Of a DNA stretch of 64,000 bases, positions 42,735 to 52,616 are shown piece by piece. Position 1 is the first letter of the stretch, and every line of letters starts with the position of its first letter. The notes beneath the pieces are model-generated. The model worked only from the letters and a program-made list of their open reading frames with translations, made no database searches and had not been told where the DNA came from. Source of the stretch: Methylobacter sp015476545. GTDB lineage: Bacteria; Pseudomonadota; Gammaproteobacteria; Methylococcales; Methylomonadaceae. Where the stretch lies: NCBI RefSeq assembly GCF_052162025.1, contig NZ_CP197401.1, positions 2,480,001 through 2,544,000 on the forward strand, read 5' to 3'. Made by a program: the position numbers and the translations under genes.

Positions 42735-43640
42735 CTACACATTTTTTTGCACCCAGGACGAACGCCTTAAGAAGCGTATGAGCTTGCTGCGCTGTTCTGC
42801 CCGTAAATACTGGACAACATCCGGTGGCAAAACAATTGGTGCTCTGTTGATAACGCTCTTTAAATAGCCATAGAGGATAGCCGCGCTTCCTGCAATTCTT
42901 GGCTGGTCCATCAATCGATACATACAGCGCAAGCACAGAAACATGAAGCCATATCCTAGCGATTGAAAACGCTGTCCATCCTTTATTTTCGACACCAGCG
43001 GACTGACTGTTGCCGTACCCGTTCGACGATGTTCAAACACGCGAAGATCAGGAAATGTCCGCGTCTTCCATCCTTTCATGCGCGCCATAATCTCCGCTGC
43101 GGCATCGATCCCGCCTTGAGGCAACACCAAATATCCGCCTATCTGCTCAAAGCATCCGCGCCGGAACAATTGCACCGCCCCGGCCACGCTGTCGAGCGCA
43201 ACCTCCTGGCTGACAAACTTATCGCCAATACAGGTAGAAACCATTCCTCCGGCGATTCCAAGATTTGGATCCTTGGCGAACTCATGCAGAATCCTCTCAA
43301 AGTAGTCCCTCTCTAAAGAGATGTCGGCATCCAGGTTTCCTATATACTGATAGTTATAAACCTGAGCTTCGGCCAGCCCCCGATTAAAAGCCCTGACTTT
43401 GTTTCCGAAGTGTCTCTCGCCTGATCGCTTTAAATTAATCAACTGAAGAAATTCATGCTGAGCGAGATACTGCTCAACAATTTCTCCTGTATGGTCTGTT
43501 GAGTTATCGTTCACTACAATCCACTTGAGAGGCCGGACATTTTGGCTGATCATTGAATGAATTGTTTTCTCAATGAATGCCTCCTCATTGTGTGCTGGAG
43601 TAATAACAACATAAGGAAATACAGATTGCTCAAATTCCAT
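42735..43640 (-). CDS. Family 2 glycosyltransferase
   Basis: A GT-A enzyme of about 301 aa with YVVITPAHNEEAFIEKTI, WIVVNDNSTDHTGEIV, YIGNLDADISLERDYF (DAD motif) and a GGIDAAAEIMARMKGWKT acceptor region. The start at 43640 (MEFEQSVF) has GGTGGGG upstream and fits the usual GT2 N-terminus; the frame to 43703 adds 21 residues. The C-terminal helix-rich part is short. It is part of the leftward EPS operon. Confidence 0.85.
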   Translation of the reverse strand: MEFEQSVFPYVVITPAHNEEAFIEKTIHSMISQNVRPLKWIVVNDNSTDHTGEIVEQYLAQHEFLQLINLKRSGERHFGNKVRAFNRGLAEAQVYNYQYIGNLDADISLERDYFERILHEFAKDPNLGIAGGMVSTCIGDKFVSQEVALDSVAGAVQLFRRGCFEQIGGYLVLPQGGIDAAAEIMARMKGWKTRTFPDLRVFEHRRTGTATVSPLVSKIKDGQRFQSLGYGFMFLCLRCMYRLMDQPRIAGSAAILYGYLKSVINRAPIVLPPDVVQYLRAEQRSKLIRFLRRSSWVQKNV

Positions 43641-43703
43641 AGCCCCACCAATACGCCTAAGCATTAAATACAATAAGAAGTTGATAAATTTCCTGTCGGC
43701 CAT

Positions 43704-44077
43704 GACCGGCAGACAGACAAAAGTTTTTATTAATCGGAGCTTAAGTGCTGCCCAAACCCCACATGCCTTGGCTGCAAAATGCTGCAGATGCAGTTCGGGA
43801 TTCCCGACTTAATAAATTAAATTTGTTTAAACATACATGCTCATGATTTACGCTGGCCAAAATTACTCCGCAGGATTTAGAACAGTTTTTTCCCTCTTTT
43901 GAATCACTCCATTTCCCAGTTCTCAGTAACTGCTCCCGCATAATCTAGAGCTCCTGCTTTGAGTATGCTACTCTCTGCTTCCTTATCCACATTCCGGTGG
44001 ATAAAGGTAAAAATGCGTAATTCCTATACGCTGATTTTTAATCGCTCATTTCACCGTTACCAACGCTCTAGCTTGTA
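43704..44077. other. Intergenic stretch between GT2 and wecB
   Basis: 374 bp without a supported gene. An inverted repeat TATCCAC-N6-GTGGATA lies at 43984-44003. It may carry an internal promoter or terminator, but no box is clear. Confidence 0.4.
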
Positions 44078-45193
44078 TCAACTAGCTTCAATAAGGCTGT
44101 TTATAATTCGTTCCGATGCCCGGCCATCCCAGAACGGCGGTATCTGGCTGATAGCTGTACTACGACCAAGTACCTCGTCTATATCGGCGGACAGTTGATC
44201 CAAATTTGTAAGCTTATTGCTGCCCATCGTGATCGTAACCGGACGTTCAGTATTCGGTCGCAGCGTCAGGCAGGGGGTTTTAAAATAAGTACTCTCTTCC
44301 TGAAGACCGCCGGAATCAGTAAGTACCAATCGCGCCGACTCCGTTAAACACAGGGAGTCGTGATAACCAAACGGCTCCACGATACGCAGCCCTTTGCACT
44401 CATCAAGCGGAATACCGAACCTCTCACACATTTTGCGTGTTCGAGGATGCATCGGAAACACTACAGGGAGCTCGCCAGCGATGCGTTGCAACTCTTTCAT
44501 GATCATGGAGAGACTGGCCTGGTGATCCACATTGGAGGGACGATGAAGCGTCACATAGATAAAAGCCTTCTTAACTAATCCCAGTCGGCTTAGAACTTGA
44601 CTGGCCTTCGCTTTTTCAACATTTGCCACTAAGGCATCAATCATGACATTGCCGACAAGTTTTATCTTTGAGTCTGAAACACCCTCTCTTCTTAGATTTT
44701 CATCTGCATCAGCCGAAGGTGTTAACAACAGATCCGCCAATGAATCTGTGACAATCCGGTTCACCTCCTCAGGCATTCCTCGATCGAAACTGCGCAGACC
44801 AGCTTCCACATGCGCCACTTTAATGTCAAGTTTCGAACAAACCAAAGTGCATGCCATAGTCGAGTTAACATCTCCAACTACCACTACCCAGTCTGGTTTT
44901 TCCTTTTCACAGACAGGCTCAAATTTCATCATCACATTGGCAGTCTGCATGGCATGAGATCCAGAGCCTACAGCCAGATTAATGTCTGGCGCGGAAATAC
45001 CAAGATCAGAAAAAAAAATGTCAGACATTTTTTCATCATAATGCTGACCGGTGTGAATCAATCGATGCTCCAGCCGTACTCCATGGCTAGCCGCATTTTC
45101 AGAGTATTTCCGTATTTGCTGGATAATGGGAGCTACTTTCATAAAGTTCGGTCGGGCTCCTGCAATGATGAGAATTTTAAGTTTTTTACTCAT
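44078..45193 (-). CDS. wecB: UDP-N-acetylglucosamine 2-epimerase (non-hydrolysing)
   Basis: Interconverts UDP-GlcNAc and UDP-ManNAc, or an N-acetylated uronic derivative as in WbpI. The 371-aa protein has IIAGARPNFMKVAPI at the N-terminus, VEAGLRSFDRGMPEEVNR (near 125), HRPSNVDH and LTDSGGLQEESTYFKTPC (near 290), all family hallmarks. SD AGGAG six bases before ATG. Paired with the DUF354 gene upstream by 24 bp. Given WbpB/WbpE-like genes at the right end, a WbpI-type substrate is possible. Confidence 0.9.
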   Translation of the reverse strand: MSKKLKILIIAGARPNFMKVAPIIQQIRKYSENAASHGVRLEHRLIHTGQHYDEKMSDIFFSDLGISAPDINLAVGSGSHAMQTANVMMKFEPVCEKEKPDWVVVVGDVNSTMACTLVCSKLDIKVAHVEAGLRSFDRGMPEEVNRIVTDSLADLLLTPSADADENLRREGVSDSKIKLVGNVMIDALVANVEKAKASQVLSRLGLVKKAFIYVTLHRPSNVDHQASLSMIMKELQRIAGELPVVFPMHPRTRKMCERFGIPLDECKGLRIVEPFGYHDSLCLTESARLVLTDSGGLQEESTYFKTPCLTLRPNTERPVTITMGSNKLTNLDQLSADIDEVLGRSTAISQIPPFWDGRASERIINSLIEAS

Positions 45194-45217
45194 GATCAGC
45201 TCCTGGCTAGAATACTG

Positions 45218-46276
45218 CTATAAACTGCTAGGGTAATTCTCTTTAATCATTATGGCGTCAATATGCTCTACTATTCCGCTAAGAGCTTTTCGGGGAACTA
45301 ATCCTGTTGAGGTTGCCTCTTTACTGCGGTGTTGAAGCAGGATTTTATTGCTCACCTCATCAACATTTCCTATCAATACTAGCCGTCCTTCATTTTCCAG
45401 TTGGCGGTCCACCGCCCCACTTTTGCCCCGGAAGATACTGTAGACAGGAATATTCAATGCCGCCGCTTCACGATTCATCGTCCCTCCCCCGCTAACCACC
45501 AGGTCAGAATGCCAAAGCAGATTAAGTCCATCTACTGCCTTTGCAGGGATAATGACATTAAAGTCTGCAAACCACTGCGGCCAGTTCTCTCTGATTTGCA
45601 TTTCCTGAAGCTTATTCCTCGGCAGGAGGATCGACTTGATTCCTGGTGTAGAACAAACCCGCTCCATGAATTCAACAAAAAGGGTTTCACTCTCCGGATT
45701 ATGGTAGTGCGCCTCATTTGCTGGCGGACGAACTGTCACTATAACATCGTCACTGTTAAGATTAAGCTCGGCAGCAAGGCTTGGATCTGGAATGAATTCA
45801 GGCACGTAAACATCTTCCTTGATCCCCTCATAAGTAAGAATTCTCTCTTTCGCTTTGCACTGCAGGAGTTCATTAGAGAGCGCCTTTGGAATAATTTCCC
45901 AGCGTGGTTGCAATAATAATGGAGTTTGCGCATGCTCGTAGTCCATAATCATTACGGTCGGAATCCGAAGAAGATTACATAACAGAATTTGCGATCGAGA
46001 ACCATGAGAGAGGCCTAGCACGGGCTTTTCACGTATGACAAACGAAAGCAATTGTAGACTGCGCCAGCAAAGCCCCAACACTTTAAAAAAAGGATTCTTG
46101 CCGTAATGTCTGCCTATCTTTTTATAGTCCAGGCCACAAAGAGTGGCTAATTCGCAAACTTGAAAAGCATCGCGCGCAGTCAATACAACGGTATATCCTT
46201 TCTTTTCCAATTCCCGTATTATGGGTTTGAAAAAAGGCACATGCGGTGTATTATCAAGATCAATCCAAATTTTCAT
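45218..46276 (-). CDS. DUF354 (GT-B-like) protein
   Basis: A 352-aa protein beginning MKIWIDLDNTPHVPFFKPII, the hallmark of DUF354, with VTVRPPANEAHYH in the middle and VVSGGGTMNREAAALNIP near residue 270, resembling the donor-site loop of GT-B glycosyltransferases and of MurG/WecB-like folds. Members are common in EPS and archaeal surface-glycan loci; the reaction is not known. It is co-transcribed with wecB. Confidence 0.85.
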   Translation of the reverse strand: MKIWIDLDNTPHVPFFKPIIRELEKKGYTVVLTARDAFQVCELATLCGLDYKKIGRHYGKNPFFKVLGLCWRSLQLLSFVIREKPVLGLSHGSRSQILLCNLLRIPTVMIMDYEHAQTPLLLQPRWEIIPKALSNELLQCKAKERILTYEGIKEDVYVPEFIPDPSLAAELNLNSDDVIVTVRPPANEAHYHNPESETLFVEFMERVCSTPGIKSILLPRNKLQEMQIRENWPQWFADFNVIIPAKAVDGLNLLWHSDLVVSGGGTMNREAAALNIPVYSIFRGKSGAVDRQLENEGRLVLIGNVDEVSNKILLQHRSKEATSTGLVPRKALSGIVEHIDAIMIKENYPSSL

Positions 46277-46349
46277 AAGCTTTTGAAGTAATTAAGAAAT
46301 ATATTAATTCCGGATTATGCCTACCATAGTCCTGAAAGCAATGTCAAGT

Positions 46350-47105
46350 TCAAGCTGTCTCATTTGCGTATCTATATTGATATGTTGGAATTGATTGACT
46401 TGATTTATTCACGACCAATCCAAGCAGATTCGTCTGCTCCAGAATGTACATGGCATCTTGAAGCTCGTCGGAAGTATTCTTTCCATCCTCTACAACCAGT
46501 AGAGCAGCATCGATATAAGGCATAAACAACAACGCATCATCCGCTGCAAAGAGGGGCGGAAGATCGAAAATAATAATCCGGTCTTTATAACGCGATTTAA
46601 TCCCCTGAATCAGATTGAACATTTTCCGGGATGAGATCAATTCCGAAGCATTGTTGTCGGAATTGTTGCCAGGTAAGACTACCATGCGCTCAATACCGGG
46701 ATTAATTAATGCATCTTCCAAAGAAACGTCCCTTTCCAGGCAATCGACAAGCCCAAATTCCCATTCAAGCCCCAGATATTGACCTACACTTGGGCGCCTA
46801 AGATCGGCATCAACGATAAGAACGCTTTGGTTTCCCTCTATAGCTATAGCAATAGCGAGATTAACAGATACAAAAGTTTTGCCTGCGCCTGGCGTCGCGC
46901 TGGTTATGGCAAAACTGTTCCAATTATTCTCTCGAATCTGTCTGAGGACATTCGTCCGGAGCACACGAAAAATATCGGCTCGAGGATCATTGTAGAGCCC
47001 CATAATAACTCGATTATTCTGCAATACATCCGGATCAATACTGACCGTTTGAGTTTTTGTGTATCGGATCGAGTCGAGCGAGTGTCCATCAGTACTGTTA
47101 ATCAT
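46350..47105 (-). CDS. EPS tyrosine-kinase-type ATPase, CpsD/Wzc C-terminal family
   Basis: Cytoplasmic BY-kinase-like protein of 251 aa that partners the chain-length determinant. Walker A ATPGAGKTFVSVNLA (near 68), Walker A' LIVDADLRRPSVGQYLG (near 97) and Walker B IIIFDLPPLFAADDALLF (near 180). The C-terminus has only a short tyrosine group (YQYRY), poorer than in Wzc, so the autophosphorylation tail may be minimal. SD GGAGAA. It is directly downstream of the Wzz-type gene. Confidence 0.88.
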   Translation of the reverse strand: MINSTDGHSLDSIRYTKTQTVSIDPDVLQNNRVIMGLYNDPRADIFRVLRTNVLRQIRENNWNSFAITSATPGAGKTFVSVNLAIAIAIEGNQSVLIVDADLRRPSVGQYLGLEWEFGLVDCLERDVSLEDALINPGIERMVVLPGNNSDNNASELISSRKMFNLIQGIKSRYKDRIIIFDLPPLFAADDALLFMPYIDAALLVVEDGKNTSDELQDAMYILEQTNLLGLVVNKSSQSIPTYQYRYANETA

Positions 47106-47172
47106 TGATTATTCTCCAATTAAGGACGTAACTACATGATAACTCTCATATTACTAATAACTTGATGTTGAT

Positions 47173-48891
47173 TCATGTTTGCGGTGCCGGAAGGAAAAAT
47201 ATGAGCATTACAACAGTAGTCAACATGATGAAAAACATCCCTATCCAGACTACAATCTTCCTCATTCGATTCTGCTTCACAAACCGGTCTTCCAACTCGG
47301 CAGGCGATTCGATATAGGGGACTACCACTAACGGCATAAGTCCTGTCACTTCGCTAATTGCTCTATACCCCCTTACGCCAGGATCCAAAAATTCTAATAA
47401 AAAGGCAAAACCAAGGCCGGCAACAATCCCTATAAAAGATCCGCCAATGGCCACTATTCTTCTGATCGCTTTTTCCGGATGAGCTGGAACGACGGGTTGC
47501 TCGATGAGGGTGAGAGTTTGACCCTTCTGTTGCTCTTCTAATGTCTGGACAAGCTTGGCATCCAGCCATTTTTCCTTGAGCTGAGTGTATTTCTTCATGA
47601 TGTTGTCTCGCTTCCTTATCAAATCGGTATAAGCCATTTCTATTTGAGGGGCCTGCGAGAGAGTATTTTGTGTTTTTTCAAGCTTTGTTCTCAAATACTC
47701 CTGTTTCTGCATCAAGGACTGAAGCTCTGATTGACTGCTTTTATATTGCGCTTCTACACCCAGATAAGCGGGATTGATAACATTCACGGCTTCATCCTGT
47801 CCCTGCTGCGGGCGTGGATGCGTGTTTTTCAATTGTTGTTGCAGTCTGTCAATCTGTTTTCTGCGTTTTTCTATATCAGGATGATTGCCGGCATATTTCC
47901 TTTCCAATAATTCAAGTTCGCCCTTAGCCTCTGCCAATTGTTTGAGAGCATCCGACTCGGCCGACTGCTCTTCAAAAGTAGGGTCCAATGCTTTTATCTC
48001 TCGCTTCAGGCGAACCAAAGACGGATGCGAAGGGGAATAAATGCTGGAGTATTGAAGGTACTTTGCCCGCAAAAGCCTTAGGGCCTCAGCCTTGCTTTTT
48101 GGTGTTTTGTCATCAAGTCTACTGGGCAGTTCCTGCTGTGCTCTCGCCAACTCCGCTGCCAAAAAAATGATCCTTTCCTTCGTAGCGCGGATTTGAGCGT
48201 CGGTATCTTTCAGCTCGCTCTCCGCACGATCTATCGCAGCTAAATTCCCTTGCACCTGTTCCGGCAGAATGAAGTTATGTTTTTCCTTGTATTTTGCAAT
48301 TTCGCTGTCAATTTCCTGAAGCTCCTGGTTTAACTTGTCCGATTCCTCCATGAGAAAGCCCGTCGCTCTGATAGCCCGCTGAGCTCTGGCCTTATCATTT
48401 TGCTCGATGAATTGGACGGCCAGCTTGCTCGCTATCTCTTTTGCCTTAATTGCATCGCCATCATTAAATGAAATATTAAAGGCGATCTCGGCCACTCCAG
48501 TACTGGTCTCGGGCGCTAAAGAAGAAGTGACTAACTTAACTTCAACTTTCTTTTTGAATAAATTCGCCAGTTCATATTTTGTATAGGCATCCTTGATATC
48601 GTTGTAAAGACCATTTGAATCAATAATCGAAAGCACATTATCGGTCGTCATGACCTTTTGATAAATTGTTTGAATTTGCTCTTCCGCATAATGCGATGCT
48701 GTGGATTCGAAAAAGTTTGTCGGAATGGGGGCTTCGATCAGCATTGTTGCCGTTGATCGATAAACTTTGGGGAGGTTATAAGCGACGGTTACCGATATGA
48801 AGCTTACCAGCAACCAGATAGCTACAATGTAATGCTTGCGCCGCTTAACAAGGTCAAGGTAATCCGTAAGTGTTTTAATGTTTTGTTTCAT
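47173..48891 (-). CDS. Chain-length determinant protein, Wzz/GumC type
   Basis: Inner-membrane co-polymerase of 572 aa controlling polymer length with the Wzy polymerase. N-terminal membrane helix (about 20-38) followed by the Wzz domain (LPKVYRSTATMLIEAP), a long periplasmic coiled-coil region (about 190-445, rich in KLNQELQEIDSEI-type heptads), then a second helix after AIRRIVAIGGSFIGIVAG (about 465-485) with the proline-region PLVVVPYIESP, and a last helix (about 540-563). The extra C-terminal helix is unlike simple Wzz and resembles GumC/ExoP-type proteins split from their kinase. Confidence 0.88.
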   Translation of the reverse strand: MKQNIKTLTDYLDLVKRRKHYIVAIWLLVSFISVTVAYNLPKVYRSTATMLIEAPIPTNFFESTASHYAEEQIQTIYQKVMTTDNVLSIIDSNGLYNDIKDAYTKYELANLFKKKVEVKLVTSSLAPETSTGVAEIAFNISFNDGDAIKAKEIASKLAVQFIEQNDKARAQRAIRATGFLMEESDKLNQELQEIDSEIAKYKEKHNFILPEQVQGNLAAIDRAESELKDTDAQIRATKERIIFLAAELARAQQELPSRLDDKTPKSKAEALRLLRAKYLQYSSIYSPSHPSLVRLKREIKALDPTFEEQSAESDALKQLAEAKGELELLERKYAGNHPDIEKRRKQIDRLQQQLKNTHPRPQQGQDEAVNVINPAYLGVEAQYKSSQSELQSLMQKQEYLRTKLEKTQNTLSQAPQIEMAYTDLIRKRDNIMKKYTQLKEKWLDAKLVQTLEEQQKGQTLTLIEQPVVPAHPEKAIRRIVAIGGSFIGIVAGLGFAFLLEFLDPGVRGYRAISEVTGLMPLVVVPYIESPAELEDRFVKQNRMRKIVVWIGMFFIMLTTVVMLIFFLPAPQT

Positions 48892-48967
48892 AAGTAACGG
48901 ACTCGTAGCTCATTTAATTGTGTGTTAAGTAGTAGTTACTTATTTCGATACATTTAGATTTAATAAG

Positions 48968-49339
48968 TCATTCAAAAAATAAGTAATTTCCAGCTTTTCG
49001 ACCCTGCTGAGACAGCCGCAGAATATCAAACATATAATTGTGCCTGGCACAGTTAGTTACATATAATGACGATAGTCCTTGATGAACCTTGGCTCGTTCT
49101 AACTTTTCGTTAAAATTATCGACATCCTTTAGGACCATCGACCCCAAAGACAAGTTCAGCCTGTTAGAAACAGGGCCTTCATGAAATTGGCGATCATCAC
49201 CAATTTCAGCCTCTGACAAAAAAATCCCGAACGTAATCCAAACCATTTCGAATGGTTTTTCCATTATTGAGTGAGCTCGACATTTCACTGCATCTTCATT
49301 AATTTCCAAAAGCATTTCCCTAATCTCTTGATAAAACAT
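48968..49339 (-). CDS. Hypothetical ORF between GT2 and wzz
   Basis: A 123-aa open frame starting 10 bp after the upstream GT2 gene stop, in line with the operon. It has no signal peptide, membrane segment or recognisable domain, and no good ribosome binding site. Its position argues for a gene, its composition is neutral; it may be a remnant. Confidence 0.35.
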   Translation of the reverse strand: MFYQEIREMLLEINEDAVKCRAHSIMEKPFEMVWITFGIFLSEAEIGDDRQFHEGPVSNRLNLSLGSMVLKDVDNFNEKLERAKVHQGLSSLYVTNCARHNYMFDILRLSQQGRKAGNYLFFE

Positions 49340-49349
49340 TCATTAACAA

Positions 49350-50654
49350 TTAGCATTTCTGACGAGCAAGAAATGTACTTGCTGCTGCCTTTAAAACAAA
49401 TCCTACTTTTTCAATTATCAATTTGCGAAAGCGCTTCCATCGCGCAAATAAATAACTACTTTGCTCTTCCACTTTCCACTTTACTATTTGTCTTTCACAA
49501 TCACTTGAATTGGAATGATTTGTATTGATCATTTGCAAAATCAATATTCCATAATCAAAGACCGATTTCACTACCCTGCAAAATTGCCAACATACTCCGC
49601 AATCTAGATCAGCCAATTCCTTAGTCGTTCCGCAATCGATCGAAAGTTTTGTAAAAAGAGCCCCTTCCAATGGCTCATTCCCGATACTGTATTCGTCAAT
49701 TGCCTTCAGTCTATAAATATCTTTGAGAACCGGTAAGATAGATTCTTTGATCTGTGTGAAATTTTTATCTGTTCCTATTTTTGATAAATGGGCACAACAA
49801 TAAATAATACGGCGCAGGAATGCTTCTTCTTGTTCTGGAATAGCCTGTTTTAGTTTTATCAGCATAGAAAGGAATTGTAAGTGCATTTCAACACACGCAT
49901 CAGGATCATTTTTCATTCTTTCTGACCAGGATCCGTTTGCCTCTCTACGATAAACACTCATTGGTCTATTCATATAATATGCTCCATTCCGTGAACCAAA
50001 AACTTCCACAATATGGTCCCCCACAGGAGATATCCTTGCATCAAACCAATCTTGAATCGACATTATCAGGCTTCGGCGGACCATGATGCTTGCTGTAGGC
50101 ATAAAACCCATTGCATAGTTTATGTCACCATCAATCACCTCTGATAAGGTATATACCTTATCAGTTGAAGAATTAACATGACCGAGAATTATTGTTTGTT
50201 GTTTTTCGGATTTAAAATAACTACTATGAAAAGTGATATCGATTTTTTTCAACCTTGAAAGCACGGCCACTTGTTCATGTAGTTTTTCAGGATCAATCCA
50301 ATAATCATCTCCTTCACAATAGGCTATAAATTCTCCTCGACATGCATCATTAACCTGACGAAAATTTCTATGCATCCCAACATTTTGTTCCGGGTAAATC
50401 ACCCGAATGAGGTGCGGATAACGGCGTTGGTAATCCAGTGCTATCTCTCGAGTATTATCGGTTGAACAATCCTCGCCAATAACCAGCTCAATGGGAAAAT
50501 CGGTCTTCTGGGCGATCACGCCCTCGATGGCTTCGGCCAAGTACAGGCCGTGGTTGTAGGTTATCATATGGACGCTGACGATGGGCGCTAAGATCATCAC
50601 CGCCGGATCACTGACTTCAGTGTATTTTACTTCACAGGTCGCTTCTTGGTTCAT
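49350..50654 (-). CDS. Family 2 glycosyltransferase
   Basis: A GT-A enzyme of about 434 aa with VSVHMITYNHGLYLAEAIEG, ELVIGEDCSTDNTREIA, FIAYCEGDDYWIDPEKL (DxD-like, near 110) and a long C-terminal helical part of unknown role. The start at 50654 (MNQEATCE) is chosen because GGGGAG lies ten bases upstream and it leaves the flippase gene untouched; the longer frame to 50732 would overlap it by 53 bp. It is larger than most GT2 enzymes here. Confidence 0.85.
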   Translation of the reverse strand: MNQEATCEVKYTEVSDPAVMILAPIVSVHMITYNHGLYLAEAIEGVIAQKTDFPIELVIGEDCSTDNTREIALDYQRRYPHLIRVIYPEQNVGMHRNFRQVNDACRGEFIAYCEGDDYWIDPEKLHEQVAVLSRLKKIDITFHSSYFKSEKQQTIILGHVNSSTDKVYTLSEVIDGDINYAMGFMPTASIMVRRSLIMSIQDWFDARISPVGDHIVEVFGSRNGAYYMNRPMSVYRREANGSWSERMKNDPDACVEMHLQFLSMLIKLKQAIPEQEEAFLRRIIYCCAHLSKIGTDKNFTQIKESILPVLKDIYRLKAIDEYSIGNEPLEGALFTKLSIDCGTTKELADLDCGVCWQFCRVVKSVFDYGILILQMINTNHSNSSDCERQIVKWKVEEQSSYLFARWKRFRKLIIEKVGFVLKAAASTFLARQKC

Positions 50655-50679
50655 TGACTCAGGCTCCCCAAGGTAAAAG

Positions 50680-52209
50680 TTAAAGGTTCTGCACGGTTCT
50701 TCTGCGTTGGACCAACAAAGTCCATGACTCATTAAATGCCGTTAAACGAAGCAAATGGCAGGCAAGCAGGTAAACAAATGCGCCCACCCCAATCATAAGA
50801 CCAAGCTGAGCAGCTGGATGAAACGTGAAATAAATATGGATGGGCCAGATGACTAGCATCATCAACATGGAGACAGCCAGATAAGGCAGAATATCCAGCG
50901 TCTGTTTCCAGGCCGAATATCCGAGAAAAACCCCAGTGTAATATGCGTTAATCGGAAAACACAGAGCAGCCGCGATAACCTCGCTCCAGACAATAGCCAT
51001 TACGCCATAGAAACTGGCTGTTACAATGGCGGCGATACTAATGATCTTCTTTATTACTTCAATACGAAAAAACAGGTTCGAGTGCCCTTGCGCCATGAGT
51101 ACGTTGAGATTAAGCGCATGCAGAGGCCATATCATCCCGGCGAGACAAAGTACTTGCAGGATCGGCACGCTCGGCAGCCACTTCTCGCCAATCAAGGTGA
51201 TCACCAGAGGCTCGGCCACTGCCATCAACCCCAGCATGGCCGGAACGTTGAACAGCATAATTATCCGCAGAACCTTGCGCATGCCCAGCGCCAAACGAGC
51301 CTTGTCGGCTGCGGCAGCAGAAAATACAGGGAAGGCCACCCGATTGAGCACGTTGGTCAGTACGCTTACAGGCAACTGTTGAATATTGTCGGCCCGCGTG
51401 TAGAAACCCAGCTGCCGGGCAGAATATAGCTTTCCGATAATCACGCTGTAGAGGCGGGTATACAGCGTGTCCAACAGGCCTGAGAGCAACATGAACCCGC
51501 CGAAACGAAACAGCGAGCGCAGGGAGACAAGGCTGAATGTCCATTGTGGCCGCCACGGATGCCACAGCCACAGCAGCGTCACTGAAATCGCTGTCGAAGC
51601 CAGGGTTTGTAAGGCCAGACTCCAAACGCCAAATCCCTTCCACGCCAAGCACACCGCTAACACACCGGACAATAGCGTGGCTACCGCATTTATCTTCATC
51701 AGAGTCTTAAAGTCAAGTGCTTTGGTCAGCAGCGCACCTTGAATGGATCCCAATGATCCCACGAATAGGTTCAAGGCCATCACATAGGTCAGGCCCTGCA
51801 AGACTGGCTGCTCAAAGAACGTGGCAATCCATGGCATCGTAAATAGATTCGTGGCCATAATATGGACCTTTGCCTGCAAGACTGGCTGTTCAAAGAACGT
51901 GGCGATCCACGGCGCCGATAGACCGAGCCCCAACGCTACAAGCAGGCCGGTAACCAAGTTGAAGAAGAACACCGTGGATTCATCTTTGCGCGTGATGTCT
52001 TGCCGCTGCACCAGGGCCGAGTTGAGACCGCTGTCAATAAATAGAGTCGCGATGCCCGTGAAAATAGACAGTAGCGCCAGCAGACCGAACTCTTCAGGAG
52101 AAAGCAATCGCGCCAGCAGAATCGAAACAAAGAATTGAAGTCCCTGGCGCAAAAAAACATCCGCTCCACTCCAAAAAACTGCTGACAGGGATTTATGGGT
52201 TAGGGACAT
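50680..52209 (-). CDS. Repeat-unit flippase, Wzx/MOP family, with internal duplication
   Basis: Inner-membrane transporter of 509 aa, with about 12-14 helices, that flips lipid-linked repeat units. The N-terminus (VFWSGADVFLRQGLQFFVSILLARLL) and the FDTLYTRLYSVIIGKL-like region fit the Wzx/polysaccharide-biosynthesis family. Residues about 100-151 contain PWIATFFEQPVLQ twice, 26 residues apart, from a 78-bp direct duplication that adds most of a helix to the usual fold. SD GAGG. It starts 17 bp inside the end of the methyltransferase pseudogene frame. Confidence 0.87.
   Translation of the reverse strand: MSLTHKSLSAVFWSGADVFLRQGLQFFVSILLARLLSPEEFGLLALLSIFTGIATLFIDSGLNSALVQRQDITRKDESTVFFFNLVTGLLVALGLGLSAPWIATFFEQPVLQAKVHIMATNLFTMPWIATFFEQPVLQGLTYVMALNLFVGSLGSIQGALLTKALDFKTLMKINAVATLLSGVLAVCLAWKGFGVWSLALQTLASTAISVTLLWLWHPWRPQWTFSLVSLRSLFRFGGFMLLSGLLDTLYTRLYSVIIGKLYSARQLGFYTRADNIQQLPVSVLTNVLNRVAFPVFSAAAADKARLALGMRKVLRIIMLFNVPAMLGLMAVAEPLVITLIGEKWLPSVPILQVLCLAGMIWPLHALNLNVLMAQGHSNLFFRIEVIKKIISIAAIVTASFYGVMAIVWSEVIAAALCFPINAYYTGVFLGYSAWKQTLDILPYLAVSMLMMLVIWPIHIYFTFHPAAQLGLMIGVGAFVYLLACHLLRLTAFNESWTLLVQRRRTVQNL
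51757..51912 (-). repeat. 78-bp in-frame tandem duplication in the flippase gene
   Basis: The 40-bp segments 51795-51834 and 51873-51912 differ at three positions by eye and are exactly 78 bp apart; the rest of each unit is more diverged but still alignable (MATNLFTM against MALNLFVG). It is a direct, in-frame duplication. Confidence 0.8.
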
Positions 52210-52602
52210 GCGCCCACCTCAAGCAACGTTTCTCCAACTCTAACATCTGTACAATAGCAGCAAATGAGATTCTCGTTTGCCCTACCCTTTCGCACATTAA
52301 AAAAAAGCCCAGTCTATGAATCACCTTCAGCCTTGCTGCAATGGCGGCTCGCTCCAAAGTATCAGATGAGTAAGCGCATCGGCAGTCAATATCCGAAGTT
52401 TTGATACAGGTGATTTCATCGAAATAAGATAGAAGCTTTCTGGTGAAGTCGTCCTTGAAGCTGGCCGAATCAAGCAAGCGTCCCATGTTGAAAAAGCCTT
52501 CAAACGATTTGATCATGTAAAGGTGCCCCCATCGAAGTTGTAGGCGTATTTGCGATCATATGTATCTTTTATTTCGACGTTATAATCACGTTTGCCGTTC
52601 AT
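52193..52602 (-). pseudogene. Collapsed SAM-dependent methyltransferase gene
   Basis: Starting at ATG 52602 with SD GGGGAAG, the frame gives MNGKRDYNVEIKDTYDRKYA and stops after about 29 codons. In the next frame follow MIKSFEGFF, LLDSASFKDDFTRKLLSYF and DEITCIKTSD, which align with motif I of class I methyltransferases (LELGCFKGDFT type, here already altered to LDSASFKDDFT), and then RCAYSSDTLERAAIAARLKV, which belongs near the C-terminus. The intervening hundred or so residues are deleted. It is therefore inactive. It sits between the GNAT gene and the flippase in the operon. Confidence 0.75.
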
Positions 52603-52616
52603 TTTCTTCCCCGCTT

